Counted from the first letter of the stretch, positions 42,370 to 52,836 are shown. The stretch: DNA of 64,000 nt from Amycolatopsis camponoti (GCF_902497555.1 NZ_CABVGP010000002.1:880501-944500); one strand, 5' to 3'. Numbers and translations are program-made. The notes: generated by a model from the sequence alone, not told the origin.

Positions 42370-42655
42370 CCAGCCGCGGCAGGATCTCCGTCCGCACGTA
42401 CTCGTGTGCGTCGCGGGAAGGCAGGATGTGCGGCCCCTGCACCCACACGACCCCGTGCCGCACAGCCGCCGCCGTGACGCGCTCGCGCAGCGGGCCCACC
42501 ACCCCCGCACCCAGCACCAAGGCGTTCACCACCCCGAGCCGGGTCAGGACCGCCTCCTCCGAAACGGCGCCGTCCGCGGCGAGACCCGCCGCGGACAGCG
42601 CCGCCGTCACTCTCGAGACCGTGGCCGGGTTGCGGCCGAACAGGAGCACCTTCAT
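42323..42655 (-). CDS. Small hypothetical Rossmann-like protein
   Basis: This 110-residue protein starts MKVLLFGRNPATVSRV, which resembles a nucleotide- or receiver-type beta-alpha-beta start. It continues with a VNALVLGAGV strand and ends in a segment with EYVRTEILPRL. I recognise no named family. ATG 42655 is the start. Its end overlaps the GNAT remnant on the other strand by 47 nt. It follows asnB in the same direction, 33 nt from the asnB stop. Confidence 0.6.
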   Translation of the reverse strand: MKVLLFGRNPATVSRVTAALSAAGLAADGAVSEEAVLTRLGVVNALVLGAGVVGPLRERVTAAAVRHGVVWVQGPHILPSRDAHEYVRTEILPRLVSAGAVPRAPRRRLW

Positions 42656-42688
42656 GCCCCCAGCTTCATACCTCGAGGGCGGTTGAGG

Positions 42689-44530
42689 TCAAGACAGTTC
42701 GAGCGTCGGCTGGTACATCTCGATCCAGTGGTACAGGTCGAGCAGCCGGTCCAGCCCGACCCGCGCCGCCGGGTTCATGGTCGCCGGGTCCACTTCGGAC
42801 ACCCGGTGCGCCCAGTTCTTGTCCACCAGGCCGAACACCGAGTGACCCGGCTCCGCCAGGACCTCCTTGACCTGCTGCTGCAACGCCGCCGCGTAGCCCG
42901 GGTCCTGCGTCGACGGGTACGGGCTCTTCACCCGCTGGGCCACCGACTCCGGCAGGACATGAGACGTGGCGTGCCGAAGCAGGCTCTTCTCCCGGCCGTC
43001 GAACGTCTTCAGCGACCACGGCGTGTTGTACACGTACTCGACCAGCCGGTGGTCGCAGAACGGCACGCGGACCTCCAGGCCCACCGCCATCGACGCGCGG
43101 TCCTTGCGGTCGAGCAGCATCCGCACGAACCGGGTCAGGTGGAGGTTGCAGATCGTCCGCATCCGCGCCTCGCGCTCGGACTCGCCGTCCAGGTGGTCGA
43201 CCGAAGAGACCGCGGTCGCGTACTGGTCCGCGATGTAGGACTCCAGGTCCAGCTTCTGCCGCAGCTCGGTCGTGTACAGCGACGACCGGTCGTCCATCAT
43301 CGACGTCCGGAACGCCAGCCACGGGAACGTGTCCGCGTTGACGGCCTTCTCGTCGTGGAACCAGCGGTAGCCGCCGAACACCTCGTCGGCCGACTCGCCC
43401 GACAATGCCACCGTCGACTCGGCGCGGATCGCCTTGAACAGCAGGTAGAGCGACGTGTCCATGTCGCCGAGGCCGGCCGGGATGTCGCGGGCCTTCAGCA
43501 CGGCGCGCCGCACCGCCGGGTCGCTCAGCTCGGCCGGGTTGAGCATGACGTTCTGGTGCGCGGACCCGACCAGCTCGGCGACGTCGCGGATGTACGGCGA
43601 GTCCGCGGTGTCGCGCATCTCGTCCGGCTTGAAGTTCTCCTCCTGGCCGAAGAAGTCGACGGAGAACGTCCGCAGCCGCTCGCCCTGCTCGGCGAGGTGG
43701 GGCGCGGCGAGGCCGGTGACGGCGCTGGAGTCGAGGCCGCCCGAAAGCAGCACGCAGCGCGGGACGTCCGCGACCAGCTGGCGGTGGACGATGTCGGTCA
43801 TCAGCTCGCGCACGCGGGCGACCGTGGTCTCCTGGTCGTCGGTGTGCTGCTTCGCGTCCAGCTTCCAGTACGTGCGGGTGCGGACGCCCTCCCGGGACAC
43901 GGTGACGATCGTGCCCGGCTGGACCTCCTCCATGCCCTTCCACAGCGACCAGCCGGGGCGCTTGGTGAACGCCATCAGCTCGCGCAGGCCGTCGGTGTCG
44001 ACCACCTTGCTCGCCAGCGGGTTGGCCAGGATGGCCTTCGGCTCGGAGCCGAACAGGACGCCGTCGCGGGTCGGGTAGTAGTAGAACGGCTTGATGCCCA
44101 TCCGGTCGCGGATCATGACGAGCCGGTCGTCGCGCTCGTCCCAGATCGCGAAGGCGTACATGCCGTTGAGGTGGTCGACGACCTCGTCGCCCCACTGCAG
44201 GTAGCCGTGCAGGACGACCTCGGTGTCGCTGTCGGTCTCCCACTGGTGCCCGAGCTTCGTCAGCTCTTCCTTCAGCTCGGTGAAGTTGTAGGTCTCACCG
44301 CTGTAGACCATCGCGACGTCGCCGTTCGGCGTGTGCACGGACATCGGCTGCCGGCCGCCGGGCAGGTCGATGATGGCCAGCCGCCGGTGGCCGAGTGCGA
44401 CGTGCTTGCGCACCCACGTGCCGACGTCGTCCGGGCCGCGGCAGGACATGGTCTCCGTCATGGCGTCGACCACGTCCTGGCGGCGGGTGAGGTCGGCGTC
44501 GTAGGAAACCCAGCCGGCGATACCGCACAT
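42689..44530 (-). CDS. asnB: Glutamine-hydrolysing asparagine synthetase
   Basis: A 613-residue AsnB. Cys2 (MCGIAGW) is the glutaminase nucleophile after Met removal, and the synthetase domain has the PPi loop LSGGLDSS. It makes asparagine from aspartate, glutamine and ATP. ATG 44530 follows GGGAGGGG; a longer frame to 44641 would bury Cys2 and is rejected. It stands opposite the kdp operon with a 318-bp spacer. Family homologues also amidate cell-wall or antibiotic intermediates, but the locus gives no hint of that. Confidence 0.92.
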   Translation of the reverse strand: MCGIAGWVSYDADLTRRQDVVDAMTETMSCRGPDDVGTWVRKHVALGHRRLAIIDLPGGRQPMSVHTPNGDVAMVYSGETYNFTELKEELTKLGHQWETDSDTEVVLHGYLQWGDEVVDHLNGMYAFAIWDERDDRLVMIRDRMGIKPFYYYPTRDGVLFGSEPKAILANPLASKVVDTDGLRELMAFTKRPGWSLWKGMEEVQPGTIVTVSREGVRTRTYWKLDAKQHTDDQETTVARVRELMTDIVHRQLVADVPRCVLLSGGLDSSAVTGLAAPHLAEQGERLRTFSVDFFGQEENFKPDEMRDTADSPYIRDVAELVGSAHQNVMLNPAELSDPAVRRAVLKARDIPAGLGDMDTSLYLLFKAIRAESTVALSGESADEVFGGYRWFHDEKAVNADTFPWLAFRTSMMDDRSSLYTTELRQKLDLESYIADQYATAVSSVDHLDGESEREARMRTICNLHLTRFVRMLLDRKDRASMAVGLEVRVPFCDHRLVEYVYNTPWSLKTFDGREKSLLRHATSHVLPESVAQRVKSPYPSTQDPGYAAALQQQVKEVLAEPGHSVFGLVDKNWAHRVSEVDPATMNPAARVGLDRLLDLYHWIEMYQPTLELS

Positions 44531-44687
44531 GTGTACCCCTCCCAAGATTTGCTTAGCCGATACAACTATCGGTAACACAGGTGTAACACGGGCTGAAGAT
44601 CTTGTCTGCCCGAATTGCACGTTCCGCACTTGTTCGGTCACGCGTTGTGTTGTGAGTCACTAACCCACTGCATTCCGTGATTAATCG
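44531..44687. promoter_or_regulatory. asnB upstream region with small repeats
   Basis: The region contains the inverted repeat CCGAT-N6-ATCGG (44554-44569) and two copies of GTAACAC separated by 4 nt just after it, probably the asnB promoter/operator zone. No gene is seen. Confidence 0.35.
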
Positions 44688-44831
44688 GCAAACGTTTGCG
44701 TGATGGCCGCCACCGGCCATAAAGACGGCGTAAATGGGTGTCAGGAACGCATCAAGAGGCCGTCAGCCGCAGGTCGGGACGGGGTCCCGCAGCCGCAGAG
44801 TGAACGCGTCCGGTCACCGAACCCGGTGACC
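44688..44831 (+). promoter_or_regulatory. Hairpin-rich leader of the kdp operon
   Basis: GCAAACGTTTGC (44688-44699) is a perfect 12-bp palindrome and a candidate operator. Downstream are two perfect hairpins: CGGGAC/GTCCCG (44775-44789) with a GGG loop, and GGTCACCG/CGGTGACC (44812-44831) with an AACC loop, ending 6 nt before the GAGAGG ribosome binding site of the first ORF. This looks like a regulated leader; no known riboswitch class is recognised. Confidence 0.45.
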
Positions 44832-44848
44832 CGTCTTGAGAGGTGCCT

Positions 44849-44932
44849 GTGGCCGACTTGCTCTACGCCGTCCTGATGATCGGCGTGTTCGTGGTGCTCG
44901 CGCTGGCGCTGCGCGGGCTGGAGAAGCTGTGA
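44849..44932 (+). CDS. 27-residue membrane peptide at the head of the kdp operon
   Basis: GTG 44849 follows GAGAGG and encodes 27 residues: MADLLYAVLMIGVFV, then [12 protein letters not shown]. This is one membrane helix with a short charged C-terminus. Its TGA overlaps the GTG of kdpF, so it is translated as part of the operon. The peptide is not KdpF, which follows separately. I believe similar peptides precede kdpF in other actinobacteria, but this is from memory. It may stabilise the Kdp complex or sense the pump. Confidence 0.65.
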   Translation: MADLLYAVLMIGVFVVLALALRGLEKL

Positions 44933-45030
44933 GCGGCGCGGGAACCGTGGCCAACGTCGTCGGCGGACTGCTGGCGCTGGGCCTCCTCGTCTACCTCTTC
45001 GTCGCGCTGATCAAGCCGGAGAAATTCTGA
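44929..45030 (+). CDS. kdpF: Potassium-transporting ATPase subunit F
   Basis: A 33-residue peptide, [18 protein letters not shown] then [15 protein letters not shown], with one membrane helix and the characteristic C-terminal PEKF. KdpF stabilises the KdpABC complex. GTG 44929 overlaps the preceding mini-gene and its stop overlaps the kdpA ATG (TGATG). Confidence 0.88.
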   Translation: MSGAGTVANVVGGLLALGLLVYLFVALIKPEKF

Positions 45031-46691
45031 TGTCCGACACGACGGCCGGGCTCATCCAGCTCGGCCTCCTCCTCGCCGCCCTCGCCGTGGTCTACAAACC
45101 GCTCGGCGACTACCTGGCGCGCGTCTTCTCCACCGAGAAGCACTGGAAGCTCGAAAAGGGCCTCTACAAGCTCTTCCGCGTCAACCCGGACTCCGAGCAG
45201 CGGTGGCCGACCTACGCCGCGGGCGTGCTCGGCTTCTCGTTCGTCTCGGTCGTCCTGCTCTACCTGCTGCAACGACTCCAGCCGCTGCTGCCGTGGAGCC
45301 TGGGCCGCGGCTCGGTGAGCCCCGGCGTCGCCTTCAACACGGCGGTTTCGTTCGTCACCAACACGAACTGGCAGTCCTACGTCCCCGAGACGACCATGGG
45401 CCACTTCGTGCAGATGGCCGGGCTGACCGTGCAGAACTTCCTGTCCGCCGGTGTCGGCCTCGCCGTGGCGATCGCGGTGACGCGCGGGTTCGTCCGGGCG
45501 AAGACCGACCGGCTCGGCAACTTCTGGGTGGACCTCACGCGCGGCACGGTCCGCGTCCTGCTGCCGATGGCGTTCGTCTTCGCGATCGTGCTGATCGCGC
45601 TCGGCGTGGTGCAGAGCCTCAAGGCCGGTGTCGCCGTGACGAACCCGGACGGCAGCCAGAGCACGATCGCCCTCGCCCCGGCCGCGAGCCAGGAGGCCAT
45701 CAAGGAACTCGGCACCAACGGCGGCGGCATCCTCAACGCCAACTCCGCGCACCCCTTCGAGAACCCCACCGCCTGGACGAACCTGATCGAGCTGTTCCTG
45801 ATCCTGGTGATCCCGGTCAGCCTGACCCGCACGTTCGGCAAGCTGGTCGGCAAGCCGAAGCAGGGGTACGTCCTGCTCGCCGTGATGAGCCTGCTGTGGG
45901 CCGCGTCGCTGGCGATCATCTGGTTCTCCGAAGCGAACGCGAACAACCCGGCGGCGCTGGCCGCGGGCGCGAGCATGGAAGGCAAGGAACAGCGGTTCGG
46001 CATCGGGTTGACGTCGATCTTCGCCGACACGACCACCGGCACGTCGACCGGCGCGATCAACGGCGCTCACGACAGCCTCTCGGGCCTCGGCGGCGGGGGA
46101 CCGTTGCTGAACATGCTCTACGGCGAGATCTCGCCCGGCGGTGTCGGCACCGGCCTCTACGGCATCCTGGTCATGGCGATCATCGCGATGTTCCTGGCCG
46201 GCCTGATGGTCGGGCGTACGCCGGAGTACCTGGGCAAGAAGCTCGGCAAGCGCGAGGTCACCGCCGCGGCGATCGCGATGCTCGCGATGCCGACCGTGGT
46301 GCTCCTCGGCTCCGGGATTGCGCTGCTGCTGCCGGACACGGCGGGCGCGCTCGGCAACGGCGGCGCGCACGGCCTGTCCGAAATCCTCTACGGCTACGCG
46401 TCCACCGGCAACAACAACGGCAGCGCGTTCGGCGGCCTGACCGCGACGAGCGACTGGTTCCAGTCGTCGTTCGGCGTCGCCATGGCGATCGGCCGGTTCG
46501 TGCCGATCCTCGCCGTGCTCTGCCTGGCCGGTTCCCTGGCCGCGCAACGCAAGGTGCCCGAAACCGCGGGCACCCTGCCCACCACCGGGCCGCTGTTCGC
46601 CACCATGCTCACCGGCACGGTGGTGCTCGTCGCGGCCCTCACCTTCATCCCGGCGCTCGCGCTCGGGCCCATCGCGGAGGCACTCGCATGA
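45030..46691 (+). CDS. kdpA: Potassium-transporting ATPase subunit A
   Basis: A 553-residue channel-like subunit with about ten helices and the four selectivity-filter-like loops of the superfamily of K+ transporters, seen for example as [10 protein letters not shown] and [19 protein letters not shown]. It binds K+ at the outer face. It starts in the kdpF stop and overlaps kdpB by ATGA. Length matches the family. Confidence 0.96.
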   Translation: MSDTTAGLIQLGLLLAALAVVYKPLGDYLARVFSTEKHWKLEKGLYKLFRVNPDSEQRWPTYAAGVLGFSFVSVVLLYLLQRLQPLLPWSLGRGSVSPGVAFNTAVSFVTNTNWQSYVPETTMGHFVQMAGLTVQNFLSAGVGLAVAIAVTRGFVRAKTDRLGNFWVDLTRGTVRVLLPMAFVFAIVLIALGVVQSLKAGVAVTNPDGSQSTIALAPAASQEAIKELGTNGGGILNANSAHPFENPTAWTNLIELFLILVIPVSLTRTFGKLVGKPKQGYVLLAVMSLLWAASLAIIWFSEANANNPAALAAGASMEGKEQRFGIGLTSIFADTTTGTSTGAINGAHDSLSGLGGGGPLLNMLYGEISPGGVGTGLYGILVMAIIAMFLAGLMVGRTPEYLGKKLGKREVTAAAIAMLAMPTVVLLGSGIALLLPDTAGALGNGGAHGLSEILYGYASTGNNNGSAFGGLTATSDWFQSSFGVAMAIGRFVPILAVLCLAGSLAAQRKVPETAGTLPTTGPLFATMLTGTVVLVAALTFIPALALGPIAEALA

Positions 46692-48739
46692 CCGTCACCG
46701 AAGAACGACCCCAGGTGACTCCCGCCACCGAGACCACGGGACGCGTCGGCGCCGGGGTGTTCAGCCCACGCCAGCTCTGGACGTCGCTGCCCGACGCCTT
46801 CCGGAAGCTCAACCCCAAGCACCAGCTCGGCAACCCGGTGATGTTCGTGGTGTGGGTGGGTTCCGCGCTCACCACCGTCTTCGCGGTCACCGACCCGAGC
46901 GTGTTCACCATCCTGATCGCCGTCTGGCTCTGGTTCACGGTCCTCTTCGCGAACCTCGCCGAAGCCGTCGCCGAAGGGCGGGGCAAGGCGCAGGCGGAAA
47001 GCCTGCGGAAGTCGAAGAAGGAGACCGTCGCCCGCCGCCTCACGGCGAGCGGCTCGGAAGAACAGGTACCGGGCGTCGAGCTGAAGATCGGCGACCTGGT
47101 CGTCGTCGAGGCCGGTCAGGTGATCCCGGGTGACGGCGACGTCGTCGAGGGCATCGCGACCGTCGACGAGTCGGCCATCACCGGCGAGTCGGCCCCGGTC
47201 ATCCGCGAGTCCGGCGGCGACCGGTCGGCCGTCACCGGCGGCACGACCGTGCTGAGCGACCGGGTCGTCGTCAAGATCACGACCAAACCCGGCGAGTCCT
47301 TCGTGGACCGCATGATCGCGTTGGTGGAAGGCGCCTCGCGGCAGAAGACGCCGAACGAGATCGCGCTGACCATCCTGCTCTCGACGTTGACGATCATCTT
47401 CCTGCTCGCCGTCGTCGCGCTGCAGCCGATGGCCCGCTACTCCGGCAGCGAGCAGTCGGTGATCGTGCTGACCGCGCTCTTGGTCTGCCTGATCCCGACG
47501 ACGATCGGCGCGCTGCTGTCCGCCATCGGCATCGCCGGGATGGACCGACTGGTGCAGCGCAACGTCCTCGCGACCAGCGGCCGTGCGGTGGAGGCCGCCG
47601 GCGACGTCTCGACGCTGCTGCTCGACAAGACCGGCACGATCACCTTCGGCAACCGCCGGGCCACCGAGCTGATCCCGGTCGGATCGTCCACTCCGGACGA
47701 ACTCGCGCGCGCCGCCCGGCTGGCCAGCCTGGCCGACGAAACCCCCGAGGGACGCAGTGTCGTCGACCTGACGTCGGACCACGCCGGCCAGGACGAGCAC
47801 GGCGAGTTCGTCCCCTTCACCGCGCAGACGCGGATGTCGGGGCTCGACGTCGGCAGCCGCCGGATCCGCAAGGGCGCCGCTTCCGCGGTCCGCGCGTGGG
47901 TGCGGGACAACGGCGGCGAGTTCCCCGACGAGACCGAGCGCGTGGTCGACGAGATCAGCGCCCAGGGCGGCACGCCGCTGGTCGTCGCCGAGGACACCGT
48001 GGTGCGCGGGGTGATCCGGCTGTCGGACGTCGTCAAGCCCGGCATGAAGGAGCGGTTCAAGGAACTGCGGGCGATGGGCATCAAGACGGTGATGATCACC
48101 GGCGACAACCCGCTCACCGCCAAGGCCATCGCCGCGGACGCGGGGGTCGACGACTACCTCGCCGAGGCCAAGCCCGAAGACAAGATGGCGCTCATCAAGC
48201 AGGAGCAGGAGGGCGGGCGCCTGGTCGCGATGACCGGCGACGGCACCAACGACGCGCCCGCGCTCGCGCAGTCCGACGTCGGTGTCGCGATGAACACCGG
48301 CACGTCGGCCGCGAAGGAGGCCGGCAACATGGTCGACCTCGACAGCGACCCGACGAAGCTGATCGAGATCGTCGAGATCGGCAAGCAGCTGCTGATCACC
48401 CGCGGCGCGCTGACCACGTTCAGCGTCGCCAACGACCTCGCGAAGTACTTCGCGATCCTGCCCGCGATGTTCACCGGCATCTTCGCCCAGCTCGGCGCGC
48501 TCAACATCATGCACCTGGCCACGCCGAAGTCGGCGATCCTCTCCGCGGTCATCTTCAACGCGCTGATCATCGTCGTGCTCATCCCGCTGGCCCTGCGCGG
48601 CGTGCGGTACAAGCCGTCGTCGGCCTCGGCCCTGCTGCGCCGCAACCTGCTCGTCTACGGCCTCGGCGGCATCGTCAGCCCCTTCCTCGGGATCTGGCTG
48701 ATCGACCTGCTCGTGCGCCTCATCCCTGGAATCGGGTGA
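46688..48739 (+). CDS. kdpB: Potassium-transporting P-type ATPase subunit B
   Basis: A 683-residue P-type ATPase. D313 in DKTGT is the phosphorylated residue; the actuator TGES and hinge GDGTNDAP motifs are intact. It hydrolyses ATP to drive high-affinity K+ uptake through KdpA. ATG 46688 overlaps the kdpA stop; the TGA overlaps the GTG of kdpC. Confidence 0.96.
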   Translation: MTVTEERPQVTPATETTGRVGAGVFSPRQLWTSLPDAFRKLNPKHQLGNPVMFVVWVGSALTTVFAVTDPSVFTILIAVWLWFTVLFANLAEAVAEGRGKAQAESLRKSKKETVARRLTASGSEEQVPGVELKIGDLVVVEAGQVIPGDGDVVEGIATVDESAITGESAPVIRESGGDRSAVTGGTTVLSDRVVVKITTKPGESFVDRMIALVEGASRQKTPNEIALTILLSTLTIIFLLAVVALQPMARYSGSEQSVIVLTALLVCLIPTTIGALLSAIGIAGMDRLVQRNVLATSGRAVEAAGDVSTLLLDKTGTITFGNRRATELIPVGSSTPDELARAARLASLADETPEGRSVVDLTSDHAGQDEHGEFVPFTAQTRMSGLDVGSRRIRKGAASAVRAWVRDNGGEFPDETERVVDEISAQGGTPLVVAEDTVVRGVIRLSDVVKPGMKERFKELRAMGIKTVMITGDNPLTAKAIAADAGVDDYLAEAKPEDKMALIKQEQEGGRLVAMTGDGTNDAPALAQSDVGVAMNTGTSAAKEAGNMVDLDSDPTKLIEIVEIGKQLLITRGALTTFSVANDLAKYFAILPAMFTGIFAQLGALNIMHLATPKSAILSAVIFNALIIVVLIPLALRGVRYKPSSASALLRRNLLVYGLGGIVSPFLGIWLIDLLVRLIPGIG

Positions 48740-49356
48740 ATGTCGTGAACACTCTCGTCAAGCAGACCTGGGCCGGGCTGCGCGTGCTGGTCGTGCTGAC
48801 CGTCCTGCTCGGTGTGCTCTACCCCCTCGCGGTCTGGGCGATCGCCCGCATCCCCGGCCTGGAGGGCAACGCCGAAGGCTCGGTTGTCACGCAGAACGGC
48901 CAGGCCGTCGGGTCGTCGCTGATCGGCGTCGACCCGGTGCCCGCCGACCCCGCGCACGACCCGTGGTTCCACAACCGGCCCTCGGCGCTCTCGAAGGACG
49001 CGCTCGGCCCCGGCGACCCGTCGACGTCCGGCGCGTCCAACAAGGGCCCGTACAACGAGGACCTCGTGAAGACCATCGGCGAGCGCAAGGACGCCATCGC
49101 GAAGCGCGAAGGCGTGTCACCCGGCCAGGTACCGCCGGACGCCGTCACCGCGTCCGGTTCGGGCCTCGACCCGGCGATCAGCGTCGCCTACGCCGATCTT
49201 CAAGCACAGCGCGTCGCGCGCGTCACCGGCTTGCCGCTCGACCGGGTGAAGCAGCTGATCGAAGCGAACACGAGCGGCGCGGGAATCGGGGTCCCGGGCG
49301 TGAATGTGCTCCAGCTCAACTTGGCCGTGCAAGCCGCGGCCGGAGGGGCACACTGA
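48736..49356 (+). CDS. kdpC: Potassium-transporting ATPase subunit C
   Basis: A 206-residue single-pass protein (helix about residues 14-36) with an extracytoplasmic domain containing WFHNRPSA and the conserved [11 protein letters not shown] block near residue 137. KdpC assists K+ delivery in the complex. GTG 48736 overlaps the kdpB stop; GTG 48745 is also possible. KdpD follows 4 nt later. Confidence 0.94.
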   Translation: MNVVNTLVKQTWAGLRVLVVLTVLLGVLYPLAVWAIARIPGLEGNAEGSVVTQNGQAVGSSLIGVDPVPADPAHDPWFHNRPSALSKDALGPGDPSTSGASNKGPYNEDLVKTIGERKDAIAKREGVSPGQVPPDAVTASGSGLDPAISVAYADLQAQRVARVTGLPLDRVKQLIEANTSGAGIGVPGVNVLQLNLAVQAAAGGAH

Positions 49357-49360
49357 CAGC

Positions 49361-51889
49361 GTGACCACTGAAGACGCCCCGAAGCCGCGCCGCGGGGAGC
49401 TGAGGATCTACCTCGGCGCGGCTCCGGGGGTCGGCAAGACCTTCGCCATGCTCGGCGAAGCCCGGCGACGGCTCGACCGCGGCACCGACGTCGTCGTCGG
49501 GCTGGTCGAGACGCACGGCCGCGAGAAGACCGCGGTGCTCCTGGACGGCTTGGAGACGGTGCCGCGGCGGCACGCCGATCACCGCGGCCGCGAGTTCGAC
49601 GAGATGGACCTCGACGCGATCCTCGCGCGGGCCCCGGAGGTCGCCGTCGTCGACGAGCTGGCCCACACGAACGTGCCGGGCTCGCGCAACGCCAAGCGCT
49701 GGCAGGACGTCGAGCAGCTCCTGGAGGCCGGGATCGACGTGCTGTCGACGGTCAACGTGCAGCACCTGCAGAGCCTCAACGACGTCGTCGAGCGCATCAC
49801 CGGCGTCACCCAGCAGGAGACCGTGCCGGACGAGGTCGTCCGCCGCGCCGAGCAGCTCGAGCTGGTCGACATCACCCCGGAGGCGCTGCGGCGGCGGCTC
49901 GCCCACGGCAACGTCTACCCGGCCGAGCGGATCGACGCCGCGCTCGGCAACTACTTCCGCCCCGGCAACCTCACCGCGCTGCGCGAGCTGGCGCTGCTCT
50001 GGGTGGCAGACCAGGTCGACGTCGCCCTGCAGCGCTACCGCGCCGAGCAGCGGATCACCGACACGTGGGAGGCGCGCGAACGCGTCGTCGTCTCCATCAC
50101 CGGCGGCGCGGAGAGCGAGACGCTCATCCGCCGCGCCAGCCGGATCGCCACCCGGGCCGGCGCCGAGCTGCAGGTCGTCCACATCCTGCGCGGCGACGGC
50201 CTGTCCGGGCTCGGCCCGGCCGCGATCGCCCGCTGCCGGACGCTGGCCGAAGAGGTCGGCGCGACCTTCCACACCGTCGTCGGCGACGACGTGCCGACCG
50301 CGCTGCTGGACTTCGCGCGCGGCGTGAACGCAACCCAGCTGGTGATCGGCACTTCGCGGCGCTCGCGCGTGGCGCGGCTGTTCGACGAGGGGATCGGGGC
50401 CGGCGTGGTCCGGCAGTCGGGGCCGATCGACGTCCACATGGTCACCCACGCCGAGGCTGGCGGGCGCTTGCGGGCGCGGCTGAGCGCGAGCCCGCTGGGG
50501 TTCTCGCGGCTGGTCGCGGGCTGGGTGCTCAGCGTCGTCCTGCCGGTGCTGGTGACCGTCGTCGGGTTCTTCATCCCGTCCGGGCTGGACTTCGCCACCG
50601 ACGTCATCTCCTACGTGCTGGCGACCGTGGTCGTGGCGCTGGTCGGCGGCCTCGGACCGGCGCTGGTCGCGGCCGTGCTCGGCGCCGGGCTGCTCAACTT
50701 CTTCTTCACGCCGCCGCTGTACACGCTCAACGTGCACACCCCGCAGAACCTGGTGACGCTGATCGCGATGGTCGTGGTCGCGGTGCTCGTCGCGCTGGTC
50801 GTCGACCAGGCCGCGCGCCGGGCCACCCAGGCGGCGCGGGCGCGGACCGAGGCGGCGCTGCTCGCCTCCTACGCCCGGACCGTGCTCACCCACACCAACC
50901 CCATCGAACGGTTGTTGGAGAAGGTCCGCGAGAACTTCGCGCTGACGTCGGTGACGCTGCTGGAGAAGCAGGAAGGCGACTGGCATCGCGTGGCGGTCGC
51001 GGGGGAGCACCCGTGCGCCGACCCGGACGAGGCCGACGTGGACATCGCCGTCACCGCCGACGTCCACCTGACCCTGCGCGGGCGTGCTCTGCCGGCGGCC
51101 GACCGGCGGGTGCTGGAAGCCGTGGCCGGGCAGGCGTTGCTCGCCCTGCGCCAGCAGCGGGCGGCCGCCGCCGCGGCGCGCGCCGAGCGCAAGGCGGAGG
51201 CGACCGAGCTGCGCACGACGCTGCTGTCGGCCGTCGGACACGACCTGCGCACGCCGCTGACGTCGATCAAGGCGTCGATTGGCAGCCTGCGCGCGCCGGA
51301 TCTGCGGCTGTCCGAAGAGGACACCGCCGAGCTGATGGAGGCCATCGAGCTGTCGGCCGACCGGCTGGCCGGGCTGATCGACAACCTCCTCGACTCGTCG
51401 CGCCTGGCCACCGGGGCGGTGCAGCCGCTCCTGCGTCCGGTCGGCTACGACGAGGTCGTCGCGCACGCTTTGTCCAATGTGGACTCCTCGGACGCGGTGC
51501 GGGTGGCCGTGGACGACCAGCTCCCGGCGGTCCTCGCCGACCCCGGCCTGCTGGAACGCGTGGTCGCGAACGTGCTGGACAACGCCCTGCGGCACGGCGG
51601 GGCGCCGGTGTCGGCGCGGGCCAGCGCGCACTCCGGGCACGTCGAGCTGCGGATCGTCGACCACGGCAAGGGCCTGCGCAAGGGGACCGCGGACTCGGCG
51701 TTCGCGCCCTTCCAGCGTCTCGGCGGTGACCGGGACACGACGCCGGGCGTCGGGCTCGGCCTGTCCGTGGCGAAGGGGTTCACCGAAGCGATGGGCGGGA
51801 CGATCCGCGCCGAGGACACGCCGGGCGGCGGCCTCACGGTCGTGATCTCCTTGCCGGAGCACAGCGTCACGTTCGAGGAGGTGCGATGA
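49361..51889 (+). CDS. kdpD: Osmosensitive K+ channel histidine kinase
   Basis: An 842-residue sensor kinase: N-terminal KdpD domain with Walker A GAAPGVGKT (19-27), a universal-stress-type domain (about 240-365), four membrane helices (about 385-490), a GAF-like domain and a histidine kinase core with H627 in GHDLRTPL and C-terminal ATPase boxes (NVLDNALRHG, GLGLSVAKG). It senses low K+ and phosphorylates KdpE. GTG 49361 follows the kdpC stop by 4 nt with GGAGGGG upstream. Confidence 0.95.
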   Translation: MTTEDAPKPRRGELRIYLGAAPGVGKTFAMLGEARRRLDRGTDVVVGLVETHGREKTAVLLDGLETVPRRHADHRGREFDEMDLDAILARAPEVAVVDELAHTNVPGSRNAKRWQDVEQLLEAGIDVLSTVNVQHLQSLNDVVERITGVTQQETVPDEVVRRAEQLELVDITPEALRRRLAHGNVYPAERIDAALGNYFRPGNLTALRELALLWVADQVDVALQRYRAEQRITDTWEARERVVVSITGGAESETLIRRASRIATRAGAELQVVHILRGDGLSGLGPAAIARCRTLAEEVGATFHTVVGDDVPTALLDFARGVNATQLVIGTSRRSRVARLFDEGIGAGVVRQSGPIDVHMVTHAEAGGRLRARLSASPLGFSRLVAGWVLSVVLPVLVTVVGFFIPSGLDFATDVISYVLATVVVALVGGLGPALVAAVLGAGLLNFFFTPPLYTLNVHTPQNLVTLIAMVVVAVLVALVVDQAARRATQAARARTEAALLASYARTVLTHTNPIERLLEKVRENFALTSVTLLEKQEGDWHRVAVAGEHPCADPDEADVDIAVTADVHLTLRGRALPAADRRVLEAVAGQALLALRQQRAAAAAARAERKAEATELRTTLLSAVGHDLRTPLTSIKASIGSLRAPDLRLSEEDTAELMEAIELSADRLAGLIDNLLDSSRLATGAVQPLLRPVGYDEVVAHALSNVDSSDAVRVAVDDQLPAVLADPGLLERVVANVLDNALRHGGAPVSARASAHSGHVELRIVDHGKGLRKGTADSAFAPFQRLGGDRDTTPGVGLGLSVAKGFTEAMGGTIRAEDTPGGGLTVVISLPEHSVTFEEVR

Positions 51890-52584
51890 ACGACCTGGGC
51901 GCCACCGTGCTGGTGGTCGACGACGAGCCGCAGATCGTGCGGGCGCTGCGGATCAACCTGAACGCCCGCGGCTACAAGGTGATCACCGCGCACGACGGCA
52001 CGGCCGCCTTGAAAGCGGTGGCCGAGACCAAGCCGGACGTCGTGGTGCTCGACCTGGGGCTGCCGGACCTGGACGGCACGGAGGTGATCGCCGGCTTGCG
52101 CGGCTGGACGACGGTCCCGATCATCGTGCTGTCCGCCCGCGGCGACTCGGCCGACAAGGTCCAGGCCCTGGACGCGGGCGCGGACGACTACGTCACCAAG
52201 CCGTTCGGCATGGACGAGCTGCTGGCCCGGTTGCGGGCGGCGGTCCGCCGCTCGGCGGTGACGGGCGCGGACGACGTGGACGCGGTGGTGGAGACGGCGT
52301 CGTTCAGTGTCGACCTGGCCGCGAAGAAGGTCCGCCTGAGCGACGGCGACGAAGTCCACCTGACGAAGACCGAGTGGGGCGTGCTGGAGCTGCTGGTGCG
52401 CAACCGCGGGCGGCTGGTGGCGCAGAAGCAGCTGCTGCACGAGGTGTGGGGGCCGTCCTACGAGCGGGAGTCCCACTACCTGCGGGTGTACCTGGCCCAG
52501 CTGCGGCGCAAGCTGGAGCCGGAGCCGTCGCGGCCCCGGCACCTGCTCACCGAACCGGGCATGGGTTACCGCTTCGAGGTCTGA
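51886..52584 (+). CDS. kdpE: KDP operon response regulator
   Basis: A 232-residue OmpR/PhoB-type regulator. D56 in LDLGLPDLDG is the phosphoacceptor, D12/D13 bind Mg2+, and the C-terminal winged helix (about residues 135-232) includes LTKTEWGVLELLVRNRG. ATG overlaps the kdpD stop. It activates the operon upstream, possibly through the palindrome near 44688. The sensor and regulator are co-transcribed with the pump. Confidence 0.95.
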   Translation: MNDLGATVLVVDDEPQIVRALRINLNARGYKVITAHDGTAALKAVAETKPDVVVLDLGLPDLDGTEVIAGLRGWTTVPIIVLSARGDSADKVQALDAGADDYVTKPFGMDELLARLRAAVRRSAVTGADDVDAVVETASFSVDLAAKKVRLSDGDEVHLTKTEWGVLELLVRNRGRLVAQKQLLHEVWGPSYERESHYLRVYLAQLRRKLEPEPSRPRHLLTEPGMGYRFEV

Positions 52585-52605
52585 CCCGCTGGGTACCCCA
52601 CGTCC

Positions 52606-52836
52606 ATGGACGGGTCGAAGACGTGGCTGCTCGGCGGTGAGCGCATCCCGCCGGTGATCGTGCTGACGCTGGCGGTGGGGGCGACCTTCGGGGCGTTCGG
52701 CTGGATCCTCACGGCCTTCGACGGCGTCGAGGTGGGCTGGGCGAGGTGGTTGCGCATCGCGGCCGCGGGCGCCGGAGTCCTGTTGACGGTGTACCTGTGG
52801 AGGTTGTTCGCCCACCGCCTCCGGCGCGACGGCTAG
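52606..52836 (+). CDS. Small two-helix membrane protein
   Basis: A 76-residue protein with two membrane helices (about 16-37 and 48-67) and a basic C-terminus (HRLRRDG). No family is recognised. It starts 22 nt after kdpE in the same direction and may be the last gene of the kdp transcript. Its end is 36 nt from the convergent flavoprotein gene. Confidence 0.55.
   Translation: MDGSKTWLLGGERIPPVIVLTLAVGATFGAFGWILTAFDGVEVGWARWLRIAAAGAGVLLTVYLWRLFAHRLRRDG

Noticed and set aside
44701..44848. Cyclic-di-AMP (ydaO) riboswitch in front of kdp
   Set aside because: The expected conserved core sequences could not be found; only simple hairpins are visible.
49316..51862. Long open frame of about 848 codons antisense to kdpD
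   Set aside because: It mirrors the kdpD codon pattern; in 70% GC DNA the third-position G/C bias keeps such antisense frames open. No family motif appears.
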